Below are positions 21,766-33,148 of a stretch of 64,000 nt of DNA, in pieces. The position numbers were made by a program, and so were the translations under genes. The stretch spans positions 248,001-312,000 of the forward strand of contig MCFH01000048.1 in the NCBI GenBank assembly GCA_002104945.1, in the 5' to 3' direction. Source of the stretch: Piromyces finnis (Eukaryota; Neocallimastigomycota; Neocallimastigomycetes; Neocallimastigales; Neocallimastigaceae). The notes beneath the pieces were generated by a model. It worked only from the letters and a program-made list of their open reading frames with translations. It was not told the origin of the DNA and made no database searches. Numbering within the stretch: position 1 is the first letter of the stretch; the number at the start of each line of letters is the position of its first letter.

Positions 21766-22057
21766 TTCTAATTCGAAAATAAATTCTTTTAATAAATTAA
21801 AGAATTTATTATATAAAATATGGTTATAATGAATTTTAAAATTTAAAAATAATGAATTTTTAATGCTAAACTATTAAAAAATAATTATTTTTAATAATAA
21901 ATTTACTTCTTTTAAATATAATATTTGAATATTATATAAAATATTGTAAATAATTATTATTAAACAATAATTTTAAATAAAATAAAATATGTTTTTTAAG
22001 AATTTTTTAATAACACTAACCTAATTAAAACTAAGCTAACGTAAGAACTAACTATAA
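21766..22057 (-). other. Element A 5' leader
   Basis: A 292-bp AT-rich leader between element A's PBS and its original start codon. No ORF or other feature is visible. Confidence 0.7.
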
Positions 22058-22068
22058 AGCGTTAGTAT
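22058..22068 (-). other. Element A self-priming primer-binding site
   Basis: On the sense strand ATACTAACGCT directly follows the 5' LTR and is the exact reverse complement of AGCGTTAGTAT inside the same LTR. The match is exactly 11 nt; the next base pair fails. Same design as in elements B and H. Confidence 0.85.
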
Positions 22069-22564
22069 TGTAAAAGGTTTATTATAATATTAGTTAATAG
22101 GTTATTAAATTAGTTAATTAAGTTAGTTATTACCTCTCTATACGAGTTAATAACTAAATAAAGTTTTATAAAAAATAATAAAAGAAGGAAAATAAATATT
22201 ATAACACTAAAATAAATATAAACACTTATATAAATATTTTATGAAATAACTTTTACTTAAATAATTATATTTTAATTATATCTTTTATTTATTAATTATA
22301 ATTATCTACATTAATTATTATTATAGTTATTAATTTACTTTAATACTAACGCTAAAGTATTTAACGTTAGTTTTGACTATACTATTTAACTATATGAGTT
22401 TATTTTCTTTACCACTTGATTGGGTAAAGCAAATAAACTTCCTATTTAATTAATAACCATTAATATATGGTTATGCATATATTTGGCCAATAAATGGTGA
22501 CCAGAATATATGGTTTCAATTGAAATATTTGTGGGCAAACTTATGGCCACAAATATTTCTTACA
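22069..22564 (-). repeat. Element A 5' LTR
   Basis: 496 bp, apparently identical to the copy at 9029-9524. Its outer end lies 13 bp upstream of tRNA-Ser(GCT). Confidence 0.93.
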
Positions 22565-22577
22565 AAAAGTAGGAGTA

Positions 22578-22659
22578 GTCACTTTGGCGGAGTGGTTAAC
22601 GCGGTGGCCTGCTAAGCCATTTCCCTTTGGGAGCGCAGGTTCGAGTCCTGCAGGTGACG
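22578..22659 (+). tRNA. trnS(GCT): tRNA-Ser(GCT)
   Basis: An 82-nt class II tRNA: acceptor GTCACTT/AGGTGAC, discriminator G, anticodon loop CTGCTAA (GCT), long variable arm TTTCCCTTTGGGAG, and T-arm GCAGG/CCTGC. tRNA-Met starts 9 nt downstream. A copy with the same sequence is at 59065-59146, without the Met partner. Confidence 0.95.
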
Positions 22660-22668
22660 AAATTATAT

Positions 22669-22741
22669 GCGAAGTTGGCGCAGTCGGCAGCGCGTAAGTC
22701 TCATAATCTTAAGGTCGTGAGTTCGAACCTCACACTTCGCA
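22669..22741 (+). tRNA. trnM(CAT): tRNA-Met(CAT), elongator type
   Basis: A 73-nt cloverleaf: acceptor GCGAAGT/ACTTCGC, discriminator A, anticodon loop CTCATAA (CAT), T-arm GTGAG TTCGAAC CTCAC. The T-loop and acceptor resemble elongator rather than initiator tRNA-Met. It lies 9 nt after tRNA-Ser and could be co-transcribed with it. Confidence 0.93.
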
Positions 22742-22960
22742 TATTATTTTAAATATAGAAAAAATTTTTATTTATAATCATTGTATAAATGTTAAATAAT
22801 AAAACAATATATATATATATATTTGTATATAATAATTTTTTTCAAGAAATAGACTAATAAAAATTTTTACTTATTTTATTTGGTTATTTATAATTTATTT
22901 ATTAATAAATATTATTACAAATCTATACTAATATTACATATGTTTTATTAATTATATATA
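22742..22960. other. AT-rich spacer
   Basis: Nothing recognisable besides short AT runs and an (AT)n tract near 22808-22822; downstream of the tRNA pair. Confidence 0.6.
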
Positions 22961-23229
22961 ATAATATTTTCTTTTATTTTTTTACAATACTTTTTATTAT
23001 ATAAAAACTTATTTTTATCTCTTAATTATTATTATTTATTATTTAACTAACTATATTAATTATAACTTAAAATTAACTTATTTCTTAATAATATAAGTCT
23101 TCTTATTTTGTACTAAAAATTATTTTTATAATTTAAAGATAAATTTATAAAATATTTAACTTTATATAAATTATATTTTTAAAATAAACTATATAAAATT
23201 ATTTAATAATTATTTTTATAATAAAATTT
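22961..23229 (+). repeat. LTR, family K, 5' truncated part
   Basis: Matches the second half of family K (compare 37500-37790). The K end continues at 24755-24807 after the C/G chimeric insertion. Confidence 0.7.
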
Positions 23230-24754
23230 TGTGAAAATATTAACTGAATTTAAAATAAAATCAGATAATATCTATATCAACTAAAACATAATAATTATAA
23301 TTAAATAATTTTAATAATTATTTTAAAACACCTTTAAAAGACTCATTTTGATATTTGATTTAGTAAAAGGGTTATAACTTCAAAAACTTTATGTCAATAA
23401 ACTATAACCCTTAATAGAAAATAAACAAACACAAAATAGGGTGTAATTCGCTAAAATAAAAACCAGATTTAATAGAAAGTTTAGGGGAAAAGCTACATTT
23501 TGGTACAATCGCAATCCTTCTAACTGGTCATTTAAGGAAAAGATGATCATTTAAAGTTTTCAATAGGTAAATTAAAATCAATATGATATATCAAATATGG
23601 ATCATAAATATTTCTTATGACTTTATAAAAATTAAAAATATATCAACAAGAACTCTAGTTACATTAAATTAATGGAAATGACTGTTACTAAAAATATAAC
23701 TAAACCATTTAGGTGTAACAGTTATCATACATAAATGAAATAATATTAATTATTATAAACTAGGTTAACAGCAAGTTTTATTATTAAAAAATAATTTTTA
23801 AAATAATAATCATTTAATTGTAACAAATATGTTATTATCAATTAATAATTAATTGAATAGTTTTTATAATTATTAATTGTAATCAAATGTATAAATGATT
23901 AATCATATATTTATTTTACTGTATGCCATGACGAATTATTAATTTTAATATTAGTAATAATCTTTACAAATAATTAAATTTGTATAATATTCTAAACTAT
24001 TTATACTATTTGTAAAAATTATATTTAATAATAAAATAGCTTTTCAATACATGATTATATTTATAATTCATAATACTAATACTTAAACTTAAGCTTTATT
24101 CGTAATTATTAAAAATAACTTTTATGTTATTAATAATATTAATTATTATATAATTCATTGAATATAATTATTATAGTTATAAATCTTTTAATTCAAAGAT
24201 TATAATTTATCTTATTGAAATAATTGTTATAAAATAAAGTTATTATCTTCCGGAGGATTATTTTAATTTAATTTAATTTAATTTAATTAATTGAAAGAGA
24301 TAATTTAATTTTACAGAATGATTTATAATTAATAAATGCATTATTCTCTGAATTCTCATTAATCATTTGTTCGTAAATATCTTTAAATCTTAATATCTCG
24401 TAAACCACAAGAGATATCATACCTGTATTAACATATGTTGTAGTTCTCGAGCGTGGCTTTCTAATGAACATAGCTTTATCGGAAAATATATTCATTCAAA
24501 AAACGCCATTCGTTGTTGGTTACAATTATTTTTCGTTATTAAATTATGATCTTAAGGGTTAAAGGTGCTTATAATATTTTATGAAAGGGTTAAGGTCATG
24601 TTGCTTGAATTTTTAATATTCTTAATAATATTCAATATTGTTTTTTATATATATATATATTTTTAAAATTTAATAATTAATTTTTTGATATTTAAAAGTA
24701 ATTACACAATTTCAAGTGATCTTGAAATTGCAGATTCCACTAGTATTCGTGACA
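23230..24754 (+). repeat. Chimeric LTR: family C 5' part joined to family G 3' part
   Basis: It starts as a diverged family C LTR (TGTGAAAATATTAACTG) and changes near 23935-23945 to a diverged family G LTR that ends TATTCGTGACA. A 5-bp duplication AATTT flanks the whole unit and restores a continuous family K LTR when removed. Confidence 0.75.
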
Positions 24755-24807
24755 AATTTTCTACTAATACCAAATTTATAATATATTTATATTTATTATT
24801 TATCAAA
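24755..24807 (+). repeat. LTR, family K, 3' end
   Basis: The K terminus (CTACTAATAC...TATTTATCA) separated from 22961-23229 by the chimeric LTR. Confidence 0.7.
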
Positions 24808-24809
24808 AT

Positions 24810-25609
24810 TGTAAGAAATAATAATTATTTAATACATAATTAATATTTCTTAGTTAAAATTAATAATCAATAACTATTAATTTATATTATTGATATTAAT
24901 TTATTTAAAAATTATTTCAACATAAATTCATTTTTTAATTGTTTATTTTCACATAATTTTAATATCTTAAAGTACTTTTAATCTTAATCATTTAATTAAA
25001 TTATTAAATTAATATTTTATTTAATATTTTTATTAAATATATTTATTCCTTTAGTTAGTTTATTTAATTAATTGCTTTTATATAACTTTATATTTTTATT
25101 AAATATATTTATTTATTTATTTAATTATTGTTTAGGAATTGATATTTTAAGTTTTTTTTCCAATTCCTAAAATAATTGGTTTTACTTAAAATATACGATG
25201 ATCAATATGTAATATTGATTGAACTTTGTTTAAGTTTTTTTTCTAATCTTTTCCTAAACAAAAAACTAGATTAGATAAAATTTTAATTTAAACTTTAAAT
25301 TTATTAAATAATATAAATAAGACTCTTGATTCTCTTTTAAGAAATCAAGAGTTATTATTATAAAAAACAAATTATAATAATAATGTGTTTTTAATTTTAT
25401 TTTACTTAACTTAGTTATAATAAAACATATTGCTTAAAATATATTAAAGTGTAAAACTATTTTAGGTCTACTCTTATAATAAACTCGAAATCAAAGATAA
25501 GTATTAATATTTATTTATTTTTTCTTTTATTCTCAATTTATTGATATTAAGATATCAATAAAGTTGTTAATAATTCTATTATATAATAGTTTATAACGGA
25601 ATTATTACA
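24810..25609 (+). repeat. Solo LTR, family F
   Basis: An 800-bp LTR from TGTAAGAAATAATA to GGAATTATTACA with a perfect duplication AAAAT (24805-24809 and 25610-25614). The hairpin module lies at about 25140-25360. Confidence 0.9.
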
Positions 25610-25614
25610 AAAAT

Positions 25615-25850
25615 GCTCTGTTATGTGAAAATAAAATACATTCCAAAATATTGTTTTATGTATTTTTTTATGTATTTGTATTTTATAAAATTATAAATTA
25701 ATATTGTACCACATTTTTTTATTCTTTCGTTATTTAAAAAGATTTAAGAAATTTACAATATTTATATTATAAAAATAAATATAAATAAATAAAAGAGTAT
25801 TAAACTCAAATAATTTATAAATTAAGTATAAAGTAAATTTATTGCTGACA
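25615..25850. other. AT-rich stretch without recognised feature
   Basis: Slightly less repetitive sequence between LTR-F and LTR-H; no ORF, tRNA or family match seen. Confidence 0.5.
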
Positions 25851-26444
25851 TGTCTCAATAACATATATAAAAATTTAAAAAATTTGGACACATGGAAAAA
25901 ATTTATTTAGGTTAGTTTCTTTCCTATTAAATATAATTCCTTTTGGAAGAAGATTGAATGCTTCCTTATATTGTTGTAGTTCAGTTGGTAATTTCTCGAT
26001 TTCGGAAATAATAAATTTCTCTAAACCCTTTTATAATATGTTTTAAATGAAATTTCTAATCCTTTGAGATTATTAAATTTTTTAAATTATTAAAATTTTA
26101 TTAACTATTTACAATAATTATATTAATTATTAATTTATAAAAATTAAATATTTTATAATTAAACAATAATTAATTAAAATATAAAAATGTAATAATTAAA
26201 ATTGTTCATGTATAAAAGGAACAAAAATTGACAAAAATTACGAAGCTTTAGCGATAGTAATTTTTTTAACTTAAAGTTAATGAAATTTATAAACTCCTAT
26301 AAAACCTTAAAAATTTTAATTATTTTTTTTTTATATAAATATTATTAGCTTTACACCTTCAATAGGAAAGCGTATTATATTAGTTAGTTAATATAACTAG
26401 TGTGCTTACCACACTTTTCTTTAATAAAAATTCACTTTTTGATA
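25851..26444 (+). repeat. LTR, family H, diverged, with internal insertion
   Basis: It starts TGTCTCAATAAC and ends CTTTTTGATA. About 110 bp near 25905-26015 are absent from other H copies and look coding on the minus strand. The PBS-complementary motif reads AGCGATAGTAA here, with one change. Confidence 0.7.
25906..26010 (-). pseudogene. Short coding relic inside LTR-H
   Basis: Read on the minus strand, this gives an open stretch of about 33 codons containing IEKLPTELQQYKEAFN. This resembles the acidic linker before RT in Ty3/gypsy Pol, but the match is weak. It could be a fragment of an internal retroelement domain captured in an LTR. No start or stop belongs to it. Confidence 0.3.
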
Positions 26445-26807
26445 GTATCATAATTTTAAACTATAAAATATTATACAATAAAGTTAATTAATAAAATAAA
26501 CCTTAAATAATAATAAAATACTAATAACTATTTTAATAATAAAGTTTGGTAAAATTTATAAAATATTATAAGTAATTATATTAATACTAATAATAAAAGT
26601 TATAAATAACTATATACAAATGATATAATTATATAATAAAAAAATGAATAGTCAATAAAAAAAGTATAAAAATTATAATATATAATTTTTACATTTTAAA
26701 AATAGAGATAAACAATAATAAGGAATATAAATAGTTGAAGGTTAAATTCTAGAACTCTAGCTAATTCACTATTTTGTTCATTCCTTAACAATAGATAATA
26801 CTAGTTA
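26445..26807. other. AT-rich stretch without recognised feature
   Basis: No ORF or clear family match; it may be an eroded LTR. Confidence 0.4.
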
Positions 26808-27290
26808 AATATTATCTTAATTTTATAAATGAATATAGAAAGTGATAATATCTGTATCTAAATTTTAATAAATAGATTTTTATACTTGTTCATTTGCAAG
26901 TCTTTATTAGTTTAAAATATAAAATTATTTTATTTAATTATAAAATTTTAATATATAATAACTCTTGTATTATTAAATATATATAAATTATTATTATTCA
27001 ATACATCTCGTATGTATATAACTATAATTGCAAATATTATTTTATATAAATTATATATCTAATTTTACTGGATTATTAGAAACAACTTTTAAAAAGAACA
27101 TTTTCTATTACTATTTATACAAAATTATTATTTTAAAGTATAACTATAAACAAATATAAACTATTTAATTTAAAGAGAATTAAACAATTAAATAAACAAA
27201 AAGTTTACATTTATAATTTTTAATTTAATAATTTTATACATTTTAAATATTTTAATTTTTATCTGTGTTTTAATTATTATTATTATTATT
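26808..27290 (+). repeat. LTR, family E, diverged copy
   Basis: Matches family E from AAATATTATCTTAA through the ACTTG...CAAGT hairpin and the TTACTGGATTATTAG motif to a short (ATT)n tract. Both ends are cut. Confidence 0.7.
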
Positions 27291-27293
27291 ATC

Positions 27294-28138
27294 TATTTAT
27301 TATATAATAAATTCTGAATAAAAACGGCTTAATAGAGATAATAATAAAATAAATTATTAAATAAAATAAAACGACTTAATCCAAAAAACGTATTAAAATA
27401 ATAAAATAATAATAATAAATAAAAATGAATAAATAAACTAAAAATAAAATGGTATACATCAAATTATTAATTCTAGTGTTTTATCCAAGTGTTCCTTAGA
27501 AATTATTTTAAATTTATATATTTATATATATAAATTAATAAATAAATAATTGAGTAGCTATTACTAAAAGTAATAAACTTAAAACCTGGAAATAATAACA
27601 ACAATTTTAAAGATAAAATACAAAACTCTTTTATGTTTCTGTATAAAATGAGTGTTTATAATAATTGATACTTTTAATATTTTAATTTTATTTTAATTTC
27701 ATTTTAATTTTAAAATTTAATTATTTTATTCAAGGTATTATACATTTAATGATAGTCAATGATAATTTATAGTAATTTTCCTAAATTTAAACATTTTGAA
27801 GTAATAAGAAAATCAAATAAGTAATATTCTATAATATTTTATAATACTAAAACATAATTTTAATTTATTCTTTTAATTTTAATAAATAATAACAATAGTA
27901 ATAATAATATTTAATAGTTAAAAATAATAATACATGTAATAAATGAAAATGTATAAAAGGAAGATAAAATTCTTCTTCATAAAAATCAGAAAATAAATAG
28001 AGAATAAAAAGACAATAAATAAATAATAAAATATAATAAGGAGATAGTTTAAATATAATAAAAGAGTTTATTTTCGAGTTTTAAATGATTTATTTGTTAA
28101 TTATAAAACGTATTTTATTTTAAATTTATTGTTTCATC
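27294..28138 (-). repeat. LTR, family M, truncated
   Basis: Reverse copy of most of family M (compare 53930-54790), including the repeated ACGACTTAA-type motifs. Both ends are missing. Confidence 0.7.
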
Positions 28139-28179
28139 TAAATCCTAGAATTTATTTAATCATGAGATTTAATTAATTA

Positions 28180-28189
28180 ATTAATTATT

Positions 28190-28242
<53 letters not shown>

Positions 28243-28604
28243 CACATTATTATATAAACAAAAGAATCATTTTATTATTATTAAATATTTATCTTTATTT
28301 ATTATAATATATTATACCTAGTATTTGTACATATTTAAATAATTATCTTTCTTATACAAATATACCATTTATTTACTTATTAATATTACTAAATTATTAC
28401 TAAAATTCCTACCACTTATTTTATTATATTTTATAAATCAAGAACCTTTTTTTTAAAATTATTTAATTCTCAATTATATTTATTAGTTTATATTAATTAA
28501 ATTTAACATTAATTGAATTATTATTAATCAATCATCATTTTAACCCTTACGTAAATTGATCTGAAGTTTATGCTAAAAGTAGTATTTTCTGTTTGTCACG
28601 TATC
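28180..28604. repeat. LTR-like unit, family Q, partial
   Basis: Similar to 58000-58550: an (ATT)n tract, then shared motifs ending near TTTTCTGTTTGTCACG. The unit at 57894-58550 is the fuller copy. Confidence 0.55.
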
Positions 28605-28610
28605 AAACAA

Positions 28611-28879
28611 TGATAAAATTTGAAAATAATCTTAATTTTGAATTTTACTTCAAAAAGTGATTATTATATTATATCTTTAGTTATAACTGTATAAGTTATA
28701 TTATTTAAGACTTAAAATTGTTTTTATAAAAATTAATAAAATTGTTTTATTAAAACACTAAATTGCTTTATTAGAAACACTCGTTTTTCTAATATTTAAT
28801 TATTTAAAAGTTTATTTATTTAATTATAAAAGTGATTATTAAAATCATAAAAATATTAACTAAACTATAGAATATTTCT

Positions 28880-28937
<58 letters not shown>

Positions 28938-29458
28938 TTAAAATAAGAATATTTACATGTATTTATATTTTCTTTTAAATTTAAACTATTTACATTAAAA
29001 TAATAAAATTAATAACTATTTAAAATAAAAGTAATAAAAGTAATTAGAAATAACAATAAAGGAAACAATTAAAAGTTAAAGAATATAAAAAGTTGTTTAT
29101 TTTACAATTAATTAAAGTAATAATTATTTTTAATGTTTTAATAAAGGTGTTTAATTATATTATTTTATAACATGAATTATTATATTTGTTTACTTTTAAA
29201 GTGTAATTTACTAACGAAGTTATTAAATATTTAATTTAACAATTAATTTAACAAGAGTTATATATTTTGATCTCGATTAATTAAAGTTTATTATTTTCTT
29301 TTAATAATCAAAATATATGCAGTGTTTAGGATTAATTTTATTTAAGAATTTTGGTAAAGTACTTAATTAAACTATAACTTGTTTTAAGTTTCTTTTAGGG
29401 TTAACTTAAAAATCAGGTATAATAATAATTTTATATTTATTAATTTCATTATTTAATA
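28611..29458 (+). repeat. LTR, family D, next to tRNA-Gly
   Basis: A family D copy that includes an expanded (ATA)n tract at 28881-28935. Its right end (TTATTTAATA) appears mutated from TTATTTATCA and lies 14 bp upstream of tRNA-Gly. Confidence 0.75.
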
Positions 29459-29472
29459 TATTTTTGGGTAAA

Positions 29473-29543
29473 GCGTTAATAGTATAGAGGTAGAATATTT
29501 GCCTTCCAAGCAAATGGCCCGGGTTCGATTCCCGGTTAACGCA
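29473..29543 (+). tRNA. trnG(TCC): tRNA-Gly(TCC), left copy
   Basis: A 71-nt cloverleaf: acceptor GCGTTAA/TTAACGC, discriminator A, anticodon stem TTTGC/GCAAA, loop CTTCCAA (TCC), T-arm CGGG...CCCG. tRNA-Thr starts 6 nt downstream. Confidence 0.95.
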
Positions 29544-29549
29544 TATAAT

Positions 29550-29621
29550 GCCTGTTTGGCTTAGTGGTAGAGCGTCGCTCTTGTAAAGCGAAGGTCGGTG
29601 GTTCAATTCCGTCAATAGGCA
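29550..29621 (+). tRNA. trnT(TGT): tRNA-Thr(TGT), left copy
   Basis: A 72-nt cloverleaf: acceptor GCCTGTT/AATAGGC with one G-T pair, anticodon stem TCGCT/AGCGA, loop CTTGTAA (TGT), T-loop TTCAATT. It directly follows tRNA-Gly and is probably co-transcribed with it. Confidence 0.94.
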
Positions 29622-30001
29622 TTTTTAACTATTTTTAAAAATAGTTATATAATTATTATTTTTTTCTAATAAAAATTACATAAATTATTTGAGTTATTAT
29701 TTTAAATATATATTTAATAGTTAATTTATTATTTAATATTTTATTTTATAATGATTGAAATTTGGAAATTGTTGAAAATACACAAAAAATAGTTTGAATA
29801 TAAATAAACAAGTAATAAAATATTTTGATACTTTGAAATGCTTTAAATATAAAAAATGAAAGGAAAAGTTATTAATAAATAAATTATTAAATAATAAATT
29901 AACTATTAAATATATATTTAAAATAATAACTCAAATAATTTATGTAATTTTTATTAGAAAAAAATAATAATTATATAACTATTTTTAAAAATAGTTAAAA
30001 A

Positions 30002-30073
30002 TGCCTATTGACGGAATTGAACCACCGACCTTCGCTTTACAAGAGCGACGCTCTACCACTAAGCCAAACAGGC
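30002..30073 (-). tRNA. trnT(TGT): tRNA-Thr(TGT), right copy
   Basis: An inverted copy of 29550-29621 with the same sequence. Confidence 0.94.
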
Positions 30074-30079
30074 ATTATA

Positions 30080-30150
30080 TGCGTTAACCGGGAATCGAAC
30101 CCGGGCCATTTGCTTGGAAGGCAAATATTCTACCTCTATACTATTAACGC
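30080..30150 (-). tRNA. trnG(TCC): tRNA-Gly(TCC), right copy
   Basis: An inverted copy of 29473-29543 with the same sequence. Unlike the other tRNA loci here, the nearest LTR start (30217) is 66 bp upstream. Confidence 0.95.
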
Positions 30151-30216
30151 TTTACCTGTTAATTTTGATACAAGATACATAGAAAAATATAATATTTTAA
30201 ATATTTTATGAATAAT

Positions 30217-31348
30217 TGTGAAGATATTAACTGGATTTAAAATAAATTCAGATAATATCTATAATTAATTAAACATAATAATTATAATTAAATAATTTCA
30301 ATAATTATTTTAAAACACTTTTAAAAGTCACCTTTTAAATTTTGATTCAGTGAAAGGGTTATGATTTCAAAAATTTAATATCAATACACTATAACCCTTA
30401 ACCAAAAATAAGCAAGTACGAAATAAGGTGTAACTCGCCAAAAACGATCGCTACGGCTGTAAGTGCTACGGTGATGAAACTAGGTTTATTGGAAAGCTTA
30501 GGAAGAAAGCTACAATTTGGTACAATCGCGGTCCTTCTAACTGATCATTTAAGGAAGTTATGATTATTTAAAGATTTTATTAGGTAAATTAAAATCAATA
30601 TGATATCAAGTATGGATCATAAATATTTCTTATGACTTGATGAAATTAAAAATATATCAATAGGAATTTTAGTTATATTAATTTAATTAATGATAACGAT
30701 TGTTACTAAAAATAGAACTAGACCCATTTAGGTGTAACAGTTAACACCTATAAATTAAATAATCTTAATTATTATAAAATAGGTTAACGGCAAGTTTTAT
30801 TAGAAATAATTTTGAAAATAATAATTATTTAATTATAACAAATATGTTATGGTAATATCAATTAATAATGATGAATTATTAATTGAATAGTTTTTATAAT
30901 TACTAATTAGGATCAACTGTTTAAATGATTAATCATATGTTTATTTTATTTTATGTCATGACAAACAAACAAACAAACAAACAATCTTATTACTTATTTA
31001 ATTATATTACTAATATATTACATGTAATACTTTATTCTTATTAATATCAATTTAATAATCTGAACAAAGAATATAAAAGAGAATGAATTGAATTCGATTT
31101 TAATTCTTTGTAAAGATTATAGTTATAATCTTAATTATATAGTTACTTATAATATCATTTATATTATTATTATTAAATAAATAAAAAATTTATAAAAAGT
31201 TATTTTAAAGTAAATATAAATTTTTCATTTTTCATTTGGGAGTTTAAGGTGTTATTTTATAATTAAATTTAATTTCTTAAAAAACATTTTTACTATATAA
31301 TTAATAACATTCTGACCTGGCCGCATAACCAAACCCAAAAACTTAACA
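30217..31348 (+). repeat. Solo LTR, family C (1132 bp)
   Basis: A complete LTR TGTGAAG...CTTAACA with a perfect duplication ATAAT on both sides. In the stretches compared it is indistinguishable from the copy at 44469-45600. Confidence 0.93.
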
Positions 31349-32077
31349 ATAATATCTAATCCTTTTATAAATTATATATCAATTATTAGTGTTAATAATA
31401 ATTAAACTATATTAGTATAAATTATTATGACGCAAATGTTACACATATATTAGAATAATTAATTACACAAGAAGTGAAAAGATATAAAAATAGTGATAAA
31501 GAACAAGATATAAAAAAGGAGGAACTTTTCATTTATAAATAATATTTGATATTTTAGTTTTAAGTATAAGTTCTATTTCATTTTATTTTATTTTAATAGT
31601 TTTAGTTTAGGTTAGTTTTAGGTTACTAATTACGTATTTAGTATTTATTATATTTAATTCAGTTTAAAATATTAATTATAAAAGAAAAGAATAAATATTG
31701 TTTATTTTTATTATTTCAAAAAGTTATATTTTATTATTAATAAGAATTTTATAAACATATTTTTATATTTACATTTTATATTTAATTATTTATATTTATT
31801 AAATAATAACTTTCGATTCTACTAGTATTGAATGTTATTAATCTTATAATCATAATAATAATAATAATTAAATAAAGAAACTTTAAACCAAAATCTATTT
31901 AATTATATTATTATAAAATCTATTATTTTTATTATTTATTTTTATTATTTATTTTTATTATTATAAAATAGAAATAAATACAATATTATTTAATAAATTA
32001 TTCAACTCTCATTCCCTATTGCTAACGTTCACAATTATATTTTATTTATGGTGTTTTTGAAATATATTGCATCAATT
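31349..32077. other. AT-rich stretch without recognised feature
   Basis: About 730 bp without a tRNA, plausible ORF or family match; several TTTATTATT tracts. It could be an eroded element leader. Confidence 0.45.
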
Positions 32078-32129
32078 TTAATAAATAATAGTTATAAATA
32101 TATTATAAATTTGATATTAGTAGAAATTT
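32078..32129 (-). repeat. LTR, family K, fragment left of LTR-G
   Basis: A reverse K terminus (ATAAATAATAGTT...TTAGTAG). It continues at 33796 after the G and J insertions. Confidence 0.65.
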
Positions 32130-33144
32130 TGTCACGAATACTAGTGGAATCTACAATTTCAAGTGATCTTGAAATTGTGAAATTACTTATAAAATTTCAA
32201 AATCAATAATATTTTATTTCCAAATAAATTATAAAATTATATTAAGAAATATTTAAAAAATTTATAAAAGGTTAAGATATGACCTTAACCCTTAATAATT
32301 TTATAACAAATAACTTTAACCCTTATCGTCAAAATTAAATAAGGAAAAACACGCGTATCTCCTCAACGAATGGCGATTTTGGATAATTGTGTTTTGGGAA
32401 ATACGCTCGAGACAAACAACATATCTTAAAATCAGGTCAATATCTCTGTTGGTTCACGAGATATTCCAATTTAAAGATATTTTGTTAGTAATGATTAATT
32501 GTTTATTCAGAGAATGATCACCCCTGATGTATTGAACATAAATCATTCACACAAAAAGATATAAATTATTGTTTTAATTAAATTAAAATTATTTTCCGGA
32601 ATTAATTAACTTTATTTTATAATAATTATTTCAATAACGTAACTTATAATCTTTGAATTAAAAGATTATAATTATTAATATTATATTCAATGAATTATAT
32701 TATAATTAAGAAATAATTAATATTATGAATATATAAACAATAGTTATTTTTAATAATTAGTAATAAGTCTTAAGTTTAACCTTAGTATTATAAAATATAT
32801 TATAAAAAATAATCATGTATTAAAAGTTATTTTATTATTAAATGTAAAACTACAAATAGTATAAATAGTTAGAATAGTTTTATGAAATTAAATCTTTGTA
32901 AAAATTATTATCTTATTAATACTTAATAAGTATTACTATTAAATAATCTTATTATTATATATATTCTTTAAATAAAATAAAAAGAAATTATTTTAACCAT
33001 AATACATAATACATAATTTAATTATTCATTTATAAAACAATTAAGATTATTTTAATAAAACATTTTTTCTAACCTAGTTATCTTTAATCTTTTATTTAAT
33101 TTAATATTTTAATATTAAATTATAAGTTTAGTAAAACTTTTACA
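32130..33144 (-). repeat. Solo LTR, family G
   Basis: A 1015-bp LTR (TGTCACGAATAC...AAAACTTTTACA in this orientation) with a perfect duplication AATTT. Hairpins include AATTTCAAG/CTTGAAATT and ATATCTC/GAGATAT. Confidence 0.9.
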
Positions 33145-33148
33145 AATT

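Larger units (their letters stand above)
9029..22564 (-). mobile_element. Element A: full-length Ty3/gypsy (Tf1/sushi-like) retrotransposon, split by element B
   Basis: Two 496-bp LTRs that look identical (9029-9524 and 22069-22564) bound an internal region with PBS, a single gag-pol ORF and a polypurine tract, all on the minus strand. Without element B and its target duplication the element is about 6.86 kb. Its 5' LTR ends 13 bp upstream of tRNA-Ser. Flanking 5-mers are CAAAG (left) and AAAAG (right), a one-mismatch duplication. Identical LTRs indicate recent insertion. Confidence 0.93.
29467..30156. repeat. tRNA-bearing inverted repeat (271-bp arms)
   Basis: Arms 29467-29737 and 29886-30156 are inverted copies with no mismatch seen by eye, separated by 148 bp. 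Each carries tRNA-Gly and tRNA-Thr plus about 115 bp of 3' flank. The DNA or a read-through RNA could form a very long hairpin. Confidence 0.93.

Noticed and set aside
29406-30211. Two 67-69 codon ORFs with identical parts
   Set aside because: They run through the inverted tRNA-Gly/tRNA-Thr genes; not proteins.
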